A program made the position numbers and the translations under genes. The notes below the pieces were generated by a model. It searched no databases. It was not told the origin of the DNA and was given only the letters and a program-made list of their open reading frames with translations. Shown here in pieces: positions 42,208-51,821 of a stretch of 64,000 bases of DNA. Positions within the stretch are counted from its first letter, which is position 1; every line of letters begins with the position of its first letter. This DNA is from CAMDMI01 sp044379485. GTDB taxonomy: Bacteria; Bacteroidota; Bacteroidia; Cytophagales; Flexibacteraceae. Location of the stretch: NCBI GenBank assembly GCA_044379485.1, contig JBIPOE010000005.1:1-64000 (forward strand). Reading direction: 5' to 3'.

Positions 42208-43695
42208 ATGAATTTTTTAGGAATTGACATCGGATCATCTTCCATCAAAGTGGCATTGGTAAATGGTAATACCCTGGAAGCCATTGGGTACGCCCAATCA
42301 CCCAACCAGGAAATGGAAATCATTGCCCACCGGGCAGGTTGGGCAGAACAAGATCCTGAAATTTGGTGGGAACATCTTGTGTTGGCAAGTGCTCAGTTAA
42401 AAGCAAATTTTCCAGGCGAATATTCCAAAGTAGCCAGTATTGGAATTACCTATCAAATGCACGGGTTGGTTTTAACGGATGAGAATTTTAAGCCTCTGCG
42501 CAATTCAATTATCTGGTGCGATAGTAGAGCAGTTTCAATTGGAGAACAAGCATTTAAGGACTTGGGGAAAGAGAATTGTTTATCCAGATTTTTAAATTCT
42601 CCAGGAAATTTTACTGCTTCAAAGTTGAAATGGGTAAAAGACAATGAACCTTCTATTTATGATAGAGCCAAACATGCATTTCTTCCCGGTGATTATATTG
42701 CAGCAAAATTAACAGGAGAAGCAAGCACAACATTTTCTGGTCTATCAGAAGGAATTTTGTGGGATTTTATCAATAACCAGCCGGCCCATGCTTTAATGAC
42801 TTATTTTGATTTCAATGATACTTTATTCCCAAAAGCCCATGAGTCATTTTGTAAGCAAGGAAAAGTTAAACAATCTGTTGCAACCGAACTTGGACTTCCT
42901 TTCGATGTAGAATTAGGCTATCGGGCTGGCGATCAACCAAATAATGCATTTGCTCTTGGCGTTATGGATCCAGGCCAAATTGGTGCAAATGCAGGAACTT
43001 CGGGAGTTATTTATGGAATAAATGACCATCTAAAGGCAGATTCCCTAAATCGGGTTAATAGCTTTACCCACGTAAATCATACAGAAAGCCACAAGAGGAT
43101 AGGTGTATTGGCTTGCCTAAATGGTACTGGTATTTTTTATAGTTGGTTAAGGAAGTTAATTTCCTCGGGTAGCAACCAGTTGGCTAATTATGAATCAATG
43201 AATGATATGGCCTCAGGTATCCACCCTGGAAGTGACCACCTTAGGGCCTACCCTTTCGGAAATGGTGCCGAAAGACTGCTTAATAATCAAAATCCAGGTG
43301 GAAGCTTTTCTGGCTTGAACTTTAATGTCCACACGCCTGCCCACATGGTAAGAGCGACTCAGGAGGGAATTGTTTTTGCCTTAAATTATGGTTTCGACAT
43401 CATGAAGGATATGAAAATTGAAACCAAAACAGTTAGAGCTGGAAACGCCAATCTGTTCCTAAGTCCACTTTTCAGGCAAATTTTTACTGATGTAACTGGG
43501 ACAGAGTTACAACTTGTAGATTCTAATGGAAGCCTGGGAGCTGCAATAGGTGGTGCCATAGGTTTAGGAAAAATAAATCAATCGGATTGGAATTCAGTAT
43601 TGAAACCTATGCTTACAGTAAGCCCGGATGCCAAAAGATCCGTTTGGTATTCGAGTTTATATGCCGGTTGGAAATCTAAAATTGATTTAAATTAG
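42208..43695 (+). CDS. xylB: Xylulokinase (FGGY carbohydrate kinase)
   Basis: 495 residues. FLGIDIGSSSIKVALVNG is the phosphate-1 motif, MHGLVLTDENF and IIWCDSRA match xylulose-binding regions, and the catalytic Asp is in YRAGDQPNNAFALG. GANAGTSGVIYG is the phosphate-2 motif and RAGNANLFLSPLF the adenosine region. It phosphorylates D-xylulose for the pentose phosphate pathway. No xylose isomerase gene is beside it. It would fit with a GH10 xylanase elsewhere in the window, although other FGGY sugars cannot be ruled out. Confidence 0.85.
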   Translation: MNFLGIDIGSSSIKVALVNGNTLEAIGYAQSPNQEMEIIAHRAGWAEQDPEIWWEHLVLASAQLKANFPGEYSKVASIGITYQMHGLVLTDENFKPLRNSIIWCDSRAVSIGEQAFKDLGKENCLSRFLNSPGNFTASKLKWVKDNEPSIYDRAKHAFLPGDYIAAKLTGEASTTFSGLSEGILWDFINNQPAHALMTYFDFNDTLFPKAHESFCKQGKVKQSVATELGLPFDVELGYRAGDQPNNAFALGVMDPGQIGANAGTSGVIYGINDHLKADSLNRVNSFTHVNHTESHKRIGVLACLNGTGIFYSWLRKLISSGSNQLANYESMNDMASGIHPGSDHLRAYPFGNGAERLLNNQNPGGSFSGLNFNVHTPAHMVRATQEGIVFALNYGFDIMKDMKIETKTVRAGNANLFLSPLFRQIFTDVTGTELQLVDSNGSLGAAIGGAIGLGKINQSDWNSVLKPMLTVSPDAKRSVWYSSLYAGWKSKIDLN

Positions 43696-43772
43696 ATTCA
43701 CAATTTAATACATTCTTTATTTATTTGCATATTCAAAGGGTTTTCAATCGGCCTTTAAAAAAATTTAGTTTT

Positions 43773-46700
43773 ATGAAAAATACTTCTACCCTTCGTTTGG
43801 GTTTTGCTTTTAAGGCAATCATTTTATTTTTAGTTTTTTATTCCAAAAAGGCGAATGCTCAGGTTTACCTTTTTGATAACTTTAATGGTAATTCAATATC
43901 CAATACCTGGACAGTTACAGACGGTGGATCCGGAGCCTGTAAATGGTACGTTCATGCTCCTGGTCTTATTGGAAACACAAGTATTAACATGCGTGGTTCA
44001 AACTATTTATTTGTGAATAGTGATAGCGCAGGAGTGAATACAGTTGCAAATGAGGTAATTACCTCTTCTGATCTACCAGTTGCTCAAGGATCTGTTGTTT
44101 TTCTGGAGTTTTTTCAATATTATAGAGACAGAGCCACTAATACCGATTCGGCTATTATTGAAGTCTTCAACGGTACTAATTGGGTAAAAATCCAAAATCG
44201 ATACGCTGTATCTGTAGGAACAGGAAATCAACCAGAGTTTTCAAAGATTAATATTTCAAGCCACGCCAATCCAGCGTTAAAGGTTAGGTTTAGATATAGA
44301 GGTAACAGAGGATACTATTGGGCTATAGATGACGTTAAGATATATACGCCTCCAGCCAATGATGTCGGAGTAGCTGCAATTAATGGTGTGGGAAGGTGCG
44401 GTCTTACTGATTTATTTTCAGTAACAGTTAGGATCAAAAATTTTGGAACTCAGGCTCAAAACAATATCCCGGTTTCATATAAGGTTAACAATAATCCAAC
44501 TATCAATCAAGTTTTTACCAGCAATTTACCAGCAGGTGATTCCACATTATTTACCTTTACTACTCCTTTTCAGGCCGTAGGTTCTGGTCAATTTTTATTC
44601 TCTGCCTGGACTTCACTTATTGGAGATGCTTTTGTTCAAAACGATTCAACAAAAAATGTTGCAACGTTCAAAGCCGCCCCATCTCCCTCATTTAATGATT
44701 TTACTGGATTCACAGGATCAAATTTAAAGGATGTTTTTCCAGGATGGACAGAAAAAGGAGGCACTATTTCCACGGATACAACATCATTGTGGACAAATTC
44801 AAATGATGTACAAACAACATATTTTGGAACAACTACGGCTAGATTAAATTTATATACAGATAATAGACAGGAGTGGATTATCTCTCCCGCATTTGCACCC
44901 GTAACTAATTCTGTTTTGAGGTTTAAAATGGCACTTACGACCTGGAATAATACTGCATCAACTACTTTAGGTGGAGATGACTCCCTTATTGTCAAAGTAA
45001 GTACCGATTGCGGGGCCTCATGGGAAGATCTCCAAGCCTACACAGCCGAGGATAATATTAGCAATACTTTAGCTGTATTTTCAGTTCCTTTATCGCAATA
45101 TGTAGGACAAACAATTCAGATTGCATTTTACGGAACAGATGGATCTTCTGATGATACACCAGATAACGATATTCATATTGATGATATTGAGGTATTAATA
45201 CCTTCAGCGATTGATGCAAGGTTAACAAGTCTTGTTCTTCCTCCAACAAATTGTGGAGTTGGAAGTTCCCTTTTTCTTAAAGTTCAAATTACCAATAATG
45301 GGACATCTCCAATAACGTCAATTCCCGTAAGTTGTAAAATCGAAGGTCAGGCACCAATTAATCAAACCTTTAACCAAACTCTTGCACCAAATGCAACCGT
45401 GTTATTGACTTTTACCACACCTTTAATTTTGGCTACACCAGGTGATTATTTTATCTCTGCATGGGTGAGTGTTTCAGGAGATGGAAATGTTTTAAATGAC
45501 TCAATCAAAAATAGAAAAGTAACCAGATTTGGAGGTCAATTAAATGCTGTAAATTTTTCAAATTTTACCGGTACAAATCTTACAACACTTTTTCCAGGAT
45601 GGCTTGAAAGTACTGGCAATGCCCCAACCGGAACTTTTTCTGATTGGACAAACTCAAATGCGACACAAACAACTAATCTGGGTTCTACTACAGCAAGAAT
45701 TAATATTTTTTCAAGTTTTAGTAGAGATTGGATTGTTTCACCAAATTTTGAACCTTCTTCAAATTCCACTTTAAAGTTTAAAATAGCAATTACTTCTGCC
45801 GCTGGCACAAATCCTTCAACAATGGGTTTAGATGATTCTGTTATAGTAAGGGTTAGTACCAATTGTGGTTTAACCTGGACAAATTTAAAATCTTTTACGC
45901 GGCTGAATAGTCTAACTAACCAGCTTAGAGAGTTCCAGGTGTTTTTGGGCCAGTTTAGTGGCCAATCAATCTCAGTAGCATTTTTTGCAACAGATGGGAC
46001 AGTTGATAATATTGAAAATTATGATTTTCATATCGATGATATTTCACTGGGTGAGGCCTCGGCAAATGATATAGGTTTAGAAAGCCTTGATATACCAAAT
46101 ACGAACTGTGGCATTGCCTCAACTTTATCTTTAAAAGTAAAAATTGGTAATTTTGGTACTGCTCCACAAAATTCAGTTACCCTAAAATATTCAATCAACA
46201 ATCAAACACCTGTTGAAGAAACTTTTAATCAGAGCCTTGCCTCAGGTGAGGTAACCGTTTTAACTTTTACCAATCCAATTATATTTACAAATCCCGGGAA
46301 TTATAGTTTGAGTGTTTGGAGTGCCATTCCAGGTGACCAAAATCAGGTTAACGATTCAATCAAAAATTTACAATTTGAAAGATCTCCTTCATTCTTATCA
46401 AATGTAAATTTCAACACCTTTAATGGTTCAAACCTATCGACAATTCTTCCAGGTTGGTCAGAGCAAAATGGAGCAAATCCAAGTGGTACTACTTCAAGCT
46501 GGACAAACGGAAGCATTTTACAAACAACAGCCTTAGGATCTGGAACAACCATTCAATTAAATATTTTTTCCAGTTTTACGAACGATTGGATAATGTTGCC
46601 AAGTTTAGCTCCGGTTGCGGGGTCTATCCTAAAGTTTAAAGCCGCGGTTATGCAGTTTGGAACCACAAATTCTTCTGCAATGGGCTCAGACGATTCAGTA

Positions 46701-48044
46701 AAGGTTATGGTTTCTACAAATTGCGGTCAAACCTGGGTTAGAGTACGGTCATTTAGTGAAAATTCTGCACCTACAAATCAACTCACAGAATACACGGTTT
46801 CACTTGCTGCATATTCAGGACAAAATATCAGAATTGGATTCTGGGGAAAATCTGGTAATACAGATAATACCCAGGATTATAATTTCCATTTGGACGATAT
46901 GCAGGTAGTTGTTCCAGTTCCCAATGATGTAGGAGTGTCTGGTATTATTTTACCTTCAAGTGAATGTGGATTGCCAGTTTCTCTCAACTTAAGTGTTACC
47001 CTTTCCAATTATGGAACTCAGGCACAAACAAGTTTCCCAGTAAGTTATAGGGTTAATGATTTACCAATTGTAACTCAAAATTTTTCTGGGAACTTATCCG
47101 CTGGTACGAGTACTAGTTTTGCTTTTAGCCAACCTGTTGACCTTTCAATTTCTGATGTTGTAAAACTTAAAGTCTGGACCAATCTGCCTGTAGATCAATT
47201 GGTATTGAACGACACCCTAACCAACAATTTGAACCTACCTCCAAGTATTATGGTTCAAAATGATTTCAACAATTATAATGGAGATAATATTTCTGATATT
47301 CAAACAGGATGGAAAGAAAGTTCTGGTTATCCTCCATCTGGCACAACATCCAACTGGTTAGCATCTACTACTAGTCAAACTACCACATTGGGAAGTACCA
47401 CTGCCAGAATGGGATATTTTGGTAACAGTAGAAAGGAATGGCTTATAGGGCCTGTTTTAACCCCTGTTGCTGAATCAAAATTAAATATTTTGCTGGCAGT
47501 TACGAACAGAAGCTCAACCGCCTCCGATTTAATGGGATCTGATGATTCATTAAATATCATGGCCACAACCAATTGTGGTCAATCATGGACCTTAGTAAAA
47601 GCATTTACACGAACAGACCAATTAGGAAATCAATTATCAAATCAAATAATCCCATTAGCTTCTTTTGCAGGTCAGCGAATTCAAGTTGGAATATATGCAA
47701 CAGAAGGGATAATAGATAATGTAGAAGATTACGATGTGCATGTGGACAATATTTTTGTTTCCTTAAATACTTCCACATCTGATGGTCAGATATCGGAAAA
47801 ACAACCGTTGTTTCCCAACCCTGCTAATAATAGTTTTTCAATTCTACTTGGTCAAGGAAGAATAGAACCTTCCAAAATAGATATGTTTACATTAGATGGA
47901 AGATCCGTAGTTTCAAATGTAAATATTGTACAAGAAGACAATAAATACAATGTTAACGTAAGCCGATTGACAGATGGCTTGTATTTTGTTAGCTTCATTA
48001 GTAATGGAAAACGAGAAATGAAACCAGTAGTGGTAAAACATTAA
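43773..48044 (+). CDS. Giant repeat adhesin with CARDB-like modules, T9SS tail
   Basis: 1,423 residues from the ATG at 43773; an upstream TTG frame adds 16 residues without a signal. Signal peptide to about 30 (KKANAQ). A jelly-roll 'choice-of-anchor' module is followed by four repeats of about 284 residues, beginning near residues 195, 479, 762 and 1049. Each combines a CARDB-like Ig domain (TVRIKNFGTQAQNNIPVSYK) with another jelly-roll module (for example WTNSN--QTTYFGTTTARLN, DDSVIVRVSTNCG, DYDFHIDDI). The T9SS tail starts near LFPNPANNSFSIL. Likely surface adhesion. A terminator follows. Confidence 0.85.
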   Translation: MKNTSTLRLGFAFKAIILFLVFYSKKANAQVYLFDNFNGNSISNTWTVTDGGSGACKWYVHAPGLIGNTSINMRGSNYLFVNSDSAGVNTVANEVITSSDLPVAQGSVVFLEFFQYYRDRATNTDSAIIEVFNGTNWVKIQNRYAVSVGTGNQPEFSKINISSHANPALKVRFRYRGNRGYYWAIDDVKIYTPPANDVGVAAINGVGRCGLTDLFSVTVRIKNFGTQAQNNIPVSYKVNNNPTINQVFTSNLPAGDSTLFTFTTPFQAVGSGQFLFSAWTSLIGDAFVQNDSTKNVATFKAAPSPSFNDFTGFTGSNLKDVFPGWTEKGGTISTDTTSLWTNSNDVQTTYFGTTTARLNLYTDNRQEWIISPAFAPVTNSVLRFKMALTTWNNTASTTLGGDDSLIVKVSTDCGASWEDLQAYTAEDNISNTLAVFSVPLSQYVGQTIQIAFYGTDGSSDDTPDNDIHIDDIEVLIPSAIDARLTSLVLPPTNCGVGSSLFLKVQITNNGTSPITSIPVSCKIEGQAPINQTFNQTLAPNATVLLTFTTPLILATPGDYFISAWVSVSGDGNVLNDSIKNRKVTRFGGQLNAVNFSNFTGTNLTTLFPGWLESTGNAPTGTFSDWTNSNATQTTNLGSTTARINIFSSFSRDWIVSPNFEPSSNSTLKFKIAITSAAGTNPSTMGLDDSVIVRVSTNCGLTWTNLKSFTRLNSLTNQLREFQVFLGQFSGQSISVAFFATDGTVDNIENYDFHIDDISLGEASANDIGLESLDIPNTNCGIASTLSLKVKIGNFGTAPQNSVTLKYSINNQTPVEETFNQSLASGEVTVLTFTNPIIFTNPGNYSLSVWSAIPGDQNQVNDSIKNLQFERSPSFLSNVNFNTFNGSNLSTILPGWSEQNGANPSGTTSSWTNGSILQTTALGSGTTIQLNIFSSFTNDWIMLPSLAPVAGSILKFKAAVMQFGTTNSSAMGSDDSVKVMVSTNCGQTWVRVRSFSENSAPTNQLTEYTVSLAAYSGQNIRIGFWGKSGNTDNTQDYNFHLDDMQVVVPVPNDVGVSGIILPSSECGLPVSLNLSVTLSNYGTQAQTSFPVSYRVNDLPIVTQNFSGNLSAGTSTSFAFSQPVDLSISDVVKLKVWTNLPVDQLVLNDTLTNNLNLPPSIMVQNDFNNYNGDNISDIQTGWKESSGYPPSGTTSNWLASTTSQTTTLGSTTARMGYFGNSRKEWLIGPVLTPVAESKLNILLAVTNRSSTASDLMGSDDSLNIMATTNCGQSWTLVKAFTRTDQLGNQLSNQIIPLASFAGQRIQVGIYATEGIIDNVEDYDVHVDNIFVSLNTSTSDGQISEKQPLFPNPANNSFSILLGQGRIEPSKIDMFTLDGRSVVSNVNIVQEDNKYNVNVSRLTDGLYFVSFISNGKREMKPVVVKH

Positions 48045-48062
48045 GTAATGATTTAAATCTTT

Positions 48063-48102
48063 AAAAAGACCTGTATTTAATTATAATACAGGTCTTTTTT
48101 TT
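48063..48102 (+). terminator. Rho-independent terminator of the repeat adhesin
   Basis: AAAAAGACCTGTATT and AATACAGGTCTTTTTTTT pair over 13 or more bases around a 7-base loop, with a T-run, 19 bases after the stop codon. The A-run on the left could also let it work on the minus strand. Confidence 0.85.
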
Positions 48103-48135
48103 ACAATTACGATCAAATTTCTATCACTTCATACT

Positions 48136-50226
48136 GTGCAAAAACAAAATTATAATAAGGTTTCTTTTAAAACTGCATTCATAGATGTGTTTAAGAAAGA
48201 AATTGCAAATATCAATTATCTAAACATAGCACCTGGATTCCCTCCATTTGCCAGAGGGCCATACACGGCCATGTTTGTTACTCAACCATGGACTATCCGG
48301 CAATATGCTGGATTCTCAACTGCCAAGGCATCAAACGAATTTTATAAGCAAAACTTAGCCGGAGGCCAAAAAGGGCTATCAATTGCTTTTGATCTACCCA
48401 CTCATCGTGGTTATGATTCTGATCATCCCCGTGCTCAAGGCGATGTTGGCGCAGCAGGAGTTTCAATTGATACTGTTGAAGACATGAAGGTACTTTTTGA
48501 TCAAATTCCTTTAGACGAGATATCGGTCTCAATGACCATGAATGGAGCCGTTATCCCAATTATGGCATTTTACATTGTGGCTGCAAAGGAACAGGGAGTT
48601 AGTCCAGACAAACTAGCCGGAACCATTCAAAATGATGTTCTTAAGGAGTTTATGGTGCGAAATACCTTTATTTATCCTCCTGAAGAATCTATGAAATTGG
48701 TTGGAGAAGTCTTTTCATATACATCCAGAAATATGCCTAAATTCAATTCTATTTCGGTTTCAGGATATCATATGCATGAGGCAGGGGCCCCTGCTTACCT
48801 TGAGTTGGCATATACACTGGCAGATGGAATAGAATACATCAAAACAGGTATTGAAGCTGGGCTTAAAGTGGATGATTTCGCACCGAGAATTTCATTTTTC
48901 TGGGCAATAGGAATGAATTATATGCTTGAAGTTGCCAAACTTAGAGCTGGAAGAATATTATGGGCCGAATTAATCAGGGAATTAAATGCTGAAAATCCTA
49001 AGTCATATATTCTTAGAACACATTGTCAAACCTCGGGCTATAGCCTTACAGAACAGGATCCATTTAATAATGTCTCCCGTACAGGATTGGAAGCACTTGC
49101 TGGAGCTCATGGACAAACTCAAAGTCTTCACACGAACTCTTTGGATGAAGCAATTGCTCTTCCAACTCCATTTTCTGCAAGAATTGCCAGAAATACACAA
49201 ATTTTTATTCAAAAGGAAACTGATTCCTGTGCAAACATTGATCCATGGGCGGGATCAAAGGAAATAGAAATATTGACCATTGAATTACTTGAGAAAGCCA
49301 GAAAAGAAATTGAATTGATAGAGGAAAACGGTGGGATGACAAAAGCAATTAATCAAGGAATACCAAAACTTAAAATCGAAGAAGCAGCTGCTATAAAACA
49401 AGCAAGAATTGACACAGGCCTTGAACATCTTATCGGAATAAACTTAAATGAACAACCAAGACCCAATATGGATGTTTTAACAATTGACCTTGAACAGGTT
49501 AGGCTAGAACAAATCAATTCAATAACAAAAACTAAAAAATATAGAAATGAAGATGTAGTTCAAACTATATTGGAAAAAATTGAAAGCAGAGCTAGATCAT
49601 TAAAAGAAAATAAAGGAAAAGGAAATGCCGAAGAAAACATTCTCGGTCTTGCTGTTTTGGCTGCAGAAAATAGAGCTACACTAGGAGAAATTTCTTTAGC
49701 CATTGAGAAATCAATGACCAGATATAATCCACCAATCCGCTTAATTTCAGGAGTTTATAAATCAATTGTGGAAAAAGACGAAGATTTTATTAAAGCTGTT
49801 GAGCTTACAGAAAAATTTGCAAAAAAGGAAGGGAGAAGACCAAGAATCCTTGTGGCAAAATTAGGTCAGGACGGCCATGATAGAGGGGCCAAAATTGTAG
49901 CATCAGGCTATGCTGACCTAGGTTTTGACGTCGATATGGGACCCTTATTTTCCATGCCGGACGAGGTGGCAAAACAAGCCCTGGAAAATGATGTCCATAT
50001 AGTGGGCATTTCTTCTTTAGCCGGTGGACACAAAATTTGGATGCCACAGTTAAAATATGAATTAAAAAAGCTGGGAATAGGGGAAGTGATGTTGATTGCT
50101 GGAGGAGTAATTCCTGCAGAAGACTACCAGTTTTTATACGAAAATGGTATAGATTTTGTTTTTGGCCCTGGAAGTAAAATTGCAAAAGCAGCAATAAAAA
50201 TGCTGGAGAAATTATTAGAAGTATAA
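48136..50226 (+). CDS. scpA: Methylmalonyl-CoA mutase, large (B12-binding) subunit
   Basis: 696 residues from a GTG at 48136. The TIM barrel carries GPYTAMFVTQPWTIRQYAGF, FDLPTHRGYDSDHPRAQGDV and RTHCQTSGYSLTEQDPFNNV. The cobalamin domain (about 565-696) has DGHDRGAKIVASGYADLGFD with the Co-ligating His, then the SLAGGHK and GGVIPAEDY loops. It converts methylmalonyl-CoA to succinyl-CoA. The small subunit, often encoded upstream in Bacteroidota, is not adjacent here. The biotin carboxylase at 63571 could belong to the same propionyl-CoA route. Confidence 0.93.
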   Translation: MQKQNYNKVSFKTAFIDVFKKEIANINYLNIAPGFPPFARGPYTAMFVTQPWTIRQYAGFSTAKASNEFYKQNLAGGQKGLSIAFDLPTHRGYDSDHPRAQGDVGAAGVSIDTVEDMKVLFDQIPLDEISVSMTMNGAVIPIMAFYIVAAKEQGVSPDKLAGTIQNDVLKEFMVRNTFIYPPEESMKLVGEVFSYTSRNMPKFNSISVSGYHMHEAGAPAYLELAYTLADGIEYIKTGIEAGLKVDDFAPRISFFWAIGMNYMLEVAKLRAGRILWAELIRELNAENPKSYILRTHCQTSGYSLTEQDPFNNVSRTGLEALAGAHGQTQSLHTNSLDEAIALPTPFSARIARNTQIFIQKETDSCANIDPWAGSKEIEILTIELLEKARKEIELIEENGGMTKAINQGIPKLKIEEAAAIKQARIDTGLEHLIGINLNEQPRPNMDVLTIDLEQVRLEQINSITKTKKYRNEDVVQTILEKIESRARSLKENKGKGNAEENILGLAVLAAENRATLGEISLAIEKSMTRYNPPIRLISGVYKSIVEKDEDFIKAVELTEKFAKKEGRRPRILVAKLGQDGHDRGAKIVASGYADLGFDVDMGPLFSMPDEVAKQALENDVHIVGISSLAGGHKIWMPQLKYELKKLGIGEVMLIAGGVIPAEDYQFLYENGIDFVFGPGSKIAKAAIKMLEKLLEV

Positions 50227-50476
50227 AAATAATCCTTAACACGTCTGAAGGCATGAAAATAAATCCATGTAATCAATTGTATTCCAATGATTTAAAACCC
50301 CAGTTTTCAATAAAATGAAATATGAAAATTACACGTTTAAAGCTAAAAATTCAAAATTCGATATTTACAAATTTAAGAAAAAAGGGATATACTTTTAAAA
50401 ATCAAGGGTTTATTTTCTTTTTAGTATGCTAAATTATTGTGAATTTGCGGCCTTTTAAGAAACAGATAGCACATAG

Positions 50477-51022
50477 ATGGAGATACGCGAGTTGGAATTG
50501 CCCGGAGTTTATGAATTGACCCCGCGTATATATTATGATGAAAGGGGCCATTTTTTCGAAACTTATAATGAGGAGACGTTCCAAAAATTAGGTGTGACTA
50601 CAAAATTTGTCCAAGACAATCAATCATTTTCAAAAAAAGGGGTAGTAAGAGGATTACACTTTCAAGCACCGCCATTCGCACAGGCAAAATTGGTAAGAGT
50701 GATTTCTGGAAAGGTAATCGACGTTGTGGTAGATTGCAGAAAAAATTCACCAAATTTTGGACAACATCTTAGTTTAGAATTATCATCGATTTTAAACAAT
50801 ATGTTGTATATTCCTGAAGGCTTTGCTCATGGTTTTTCTGCCCTTGAGGATTCAATTTTCCATTATAAGTGCTCAAAAGTATTTAATAAAAATTCAGAAA
50901 TGGGGATTCATCCACTTGATCAAGAATTAAAAATTAATTGGCTTTTAGATTCTAAAATATTCTCTACTAAAGACTTAGATCTTCCAAATTTTATAGATCT
51001 AAAAACTCCATTTCAGATTTAA
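50477..51022 (+). CDS. rfbC: dTDP-4-dehydrorhamnose 3,5-epimerase
   Basis: 181 residues, cupin fold. ELPGVYELTPRIYYDERGHF, the catalytic His in VVRGLHFQAPPFAQAKLVRV, VIDVVVDCRKNSPNFGQ and the substrate-binding YIPEGFAHGFSALED are all present. It epimerises dTDP-4-keto-6-deoxyglucose toward dTDP-L-rhamnose. The other rml genes are absent from the window. It is 4 bases upstream of the export lipoprotein gene, so the three polysaccharide genes form one operon. Confidence 0.92.
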   Translation: MEIRELELPGVYELTPRIYYDERGHFFETYNEETFQKLGVTTKFVQDNQSFSKKGVVRGLHFQAPPFAQAKLVRVISGKVIDVVVDCRKNSPNFGQHLSLELSSILNNMLYIPEGFAHGFSALEDSIFHYKCSKVFNKNSEMGIHPLDQELKINWLLDSKIFSTKDLDLPNFIDLKTPFQI

Positions 51023-51026
51023 AAAA

Positions 51027-51821
51027 ATGATATATAAATTATTATTTTTCTTTCTAATAGCTCTAAGCTCTTGTAAAATTTATAAAAGAGATCTCCTTTT
51101 TAGAGCAGAAAAGGAAAAAGAATTGGAATTTTTGGAGCAATCGAAAAATATTGTTACTCCAACAAATTATCAAATATATAAAAATGATTTGGTTGCATTT
51201 CAACTTTTCACCAATAAAGGTGAAATAATGATTGATCCTACCTCCGAATTTGCAAAACAAACATCGTCATCAGGGGGTAGTTCCACTGCTACAGCCACCT
51301 ATCTTGTACAAAACGATGGCACAGTAAATCTACCGATTATAGGAAAGGTTAAAATAGATAGCATAACTATACATCAATGTGATAGTTTATTGGCACAATT
51401 ATATTCGAAGTACTACCTAGATCCATATGTAAAAACAAAAATTTCGAATAGACGAATATACATTGTTGGAATTGGAGCTGGAGGACTAGGAGGTGCCTCA
51501 TCTGGAGGTGGAAAAGTAATGGATCTAGAACATGAAAACACTAATTTACTTGAAGTAATTTCTAAAATTGGTGGCCCATCTGCATATAGTTATATGAATA
51601 GAGTAAAAATAATAAGAGGTGATTTGAAAAATCCAAAAATATTTACTATAGATTTTACTAAATGGAATTCCTTTCAATCAAGCAACCTAATAATTCAACC
51701 AAATGATATAATCTACATAGAACCTGCAAGACGCCCAGTTTTTGACTATTTAAGAGACATAAGTTTTATAGCACAACTTTCAACTATTGCATTTACGTTA
51801 ATTTTATTTTTTAGACTATGA
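51027..51821 (+). CDS. Outer-membrane polysaccharide export lipoprotein (Wza-like)
   Basis: 264 residues. Lipoprotein signal (LFFFLIALSSCKIYK, Cys near 16). A Poly_export domain (YQIYKNDLVAFQLFTNKGE, then YLVQNDGTVNLPIIGKVKID) and a SLBB-like domain (NRRIYIVGIGAGGLGG, LLEVISKIGGPSAYSYMNRV) follow. The C-terminal helix (FIAQLSTIAFTLILFF) would span the outer membrane. It forms the export channel partnered with the Wzc-like kinase, whose ATG overlaps its stop (ATGA, 51818-51821). Confidence 0.9.
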   Translation: MIYKLLFFFLIALSSCKIYKRDLLFRAEKEKELEFLEQSKNIVTPTNYQIYKNDLVAFQLFTNKGEIMIDPTSEFAKQTSSSGGSSTATATYLVQNDGTVNLPIIGKVKIDSITIHQCDSLLAQLYSKYYLDPYVKTKISNRRIYIVGIGAGGLGGASSGGGKVMDLEHENTNLLEVISKIGGPSAYSYMNRVKIIRGDLKNPKIFTIDFTKWNSFQSSNLIIQPNDIIYIEPARRPVFDYLRDISFIAQLSTIAFTLILFFRL

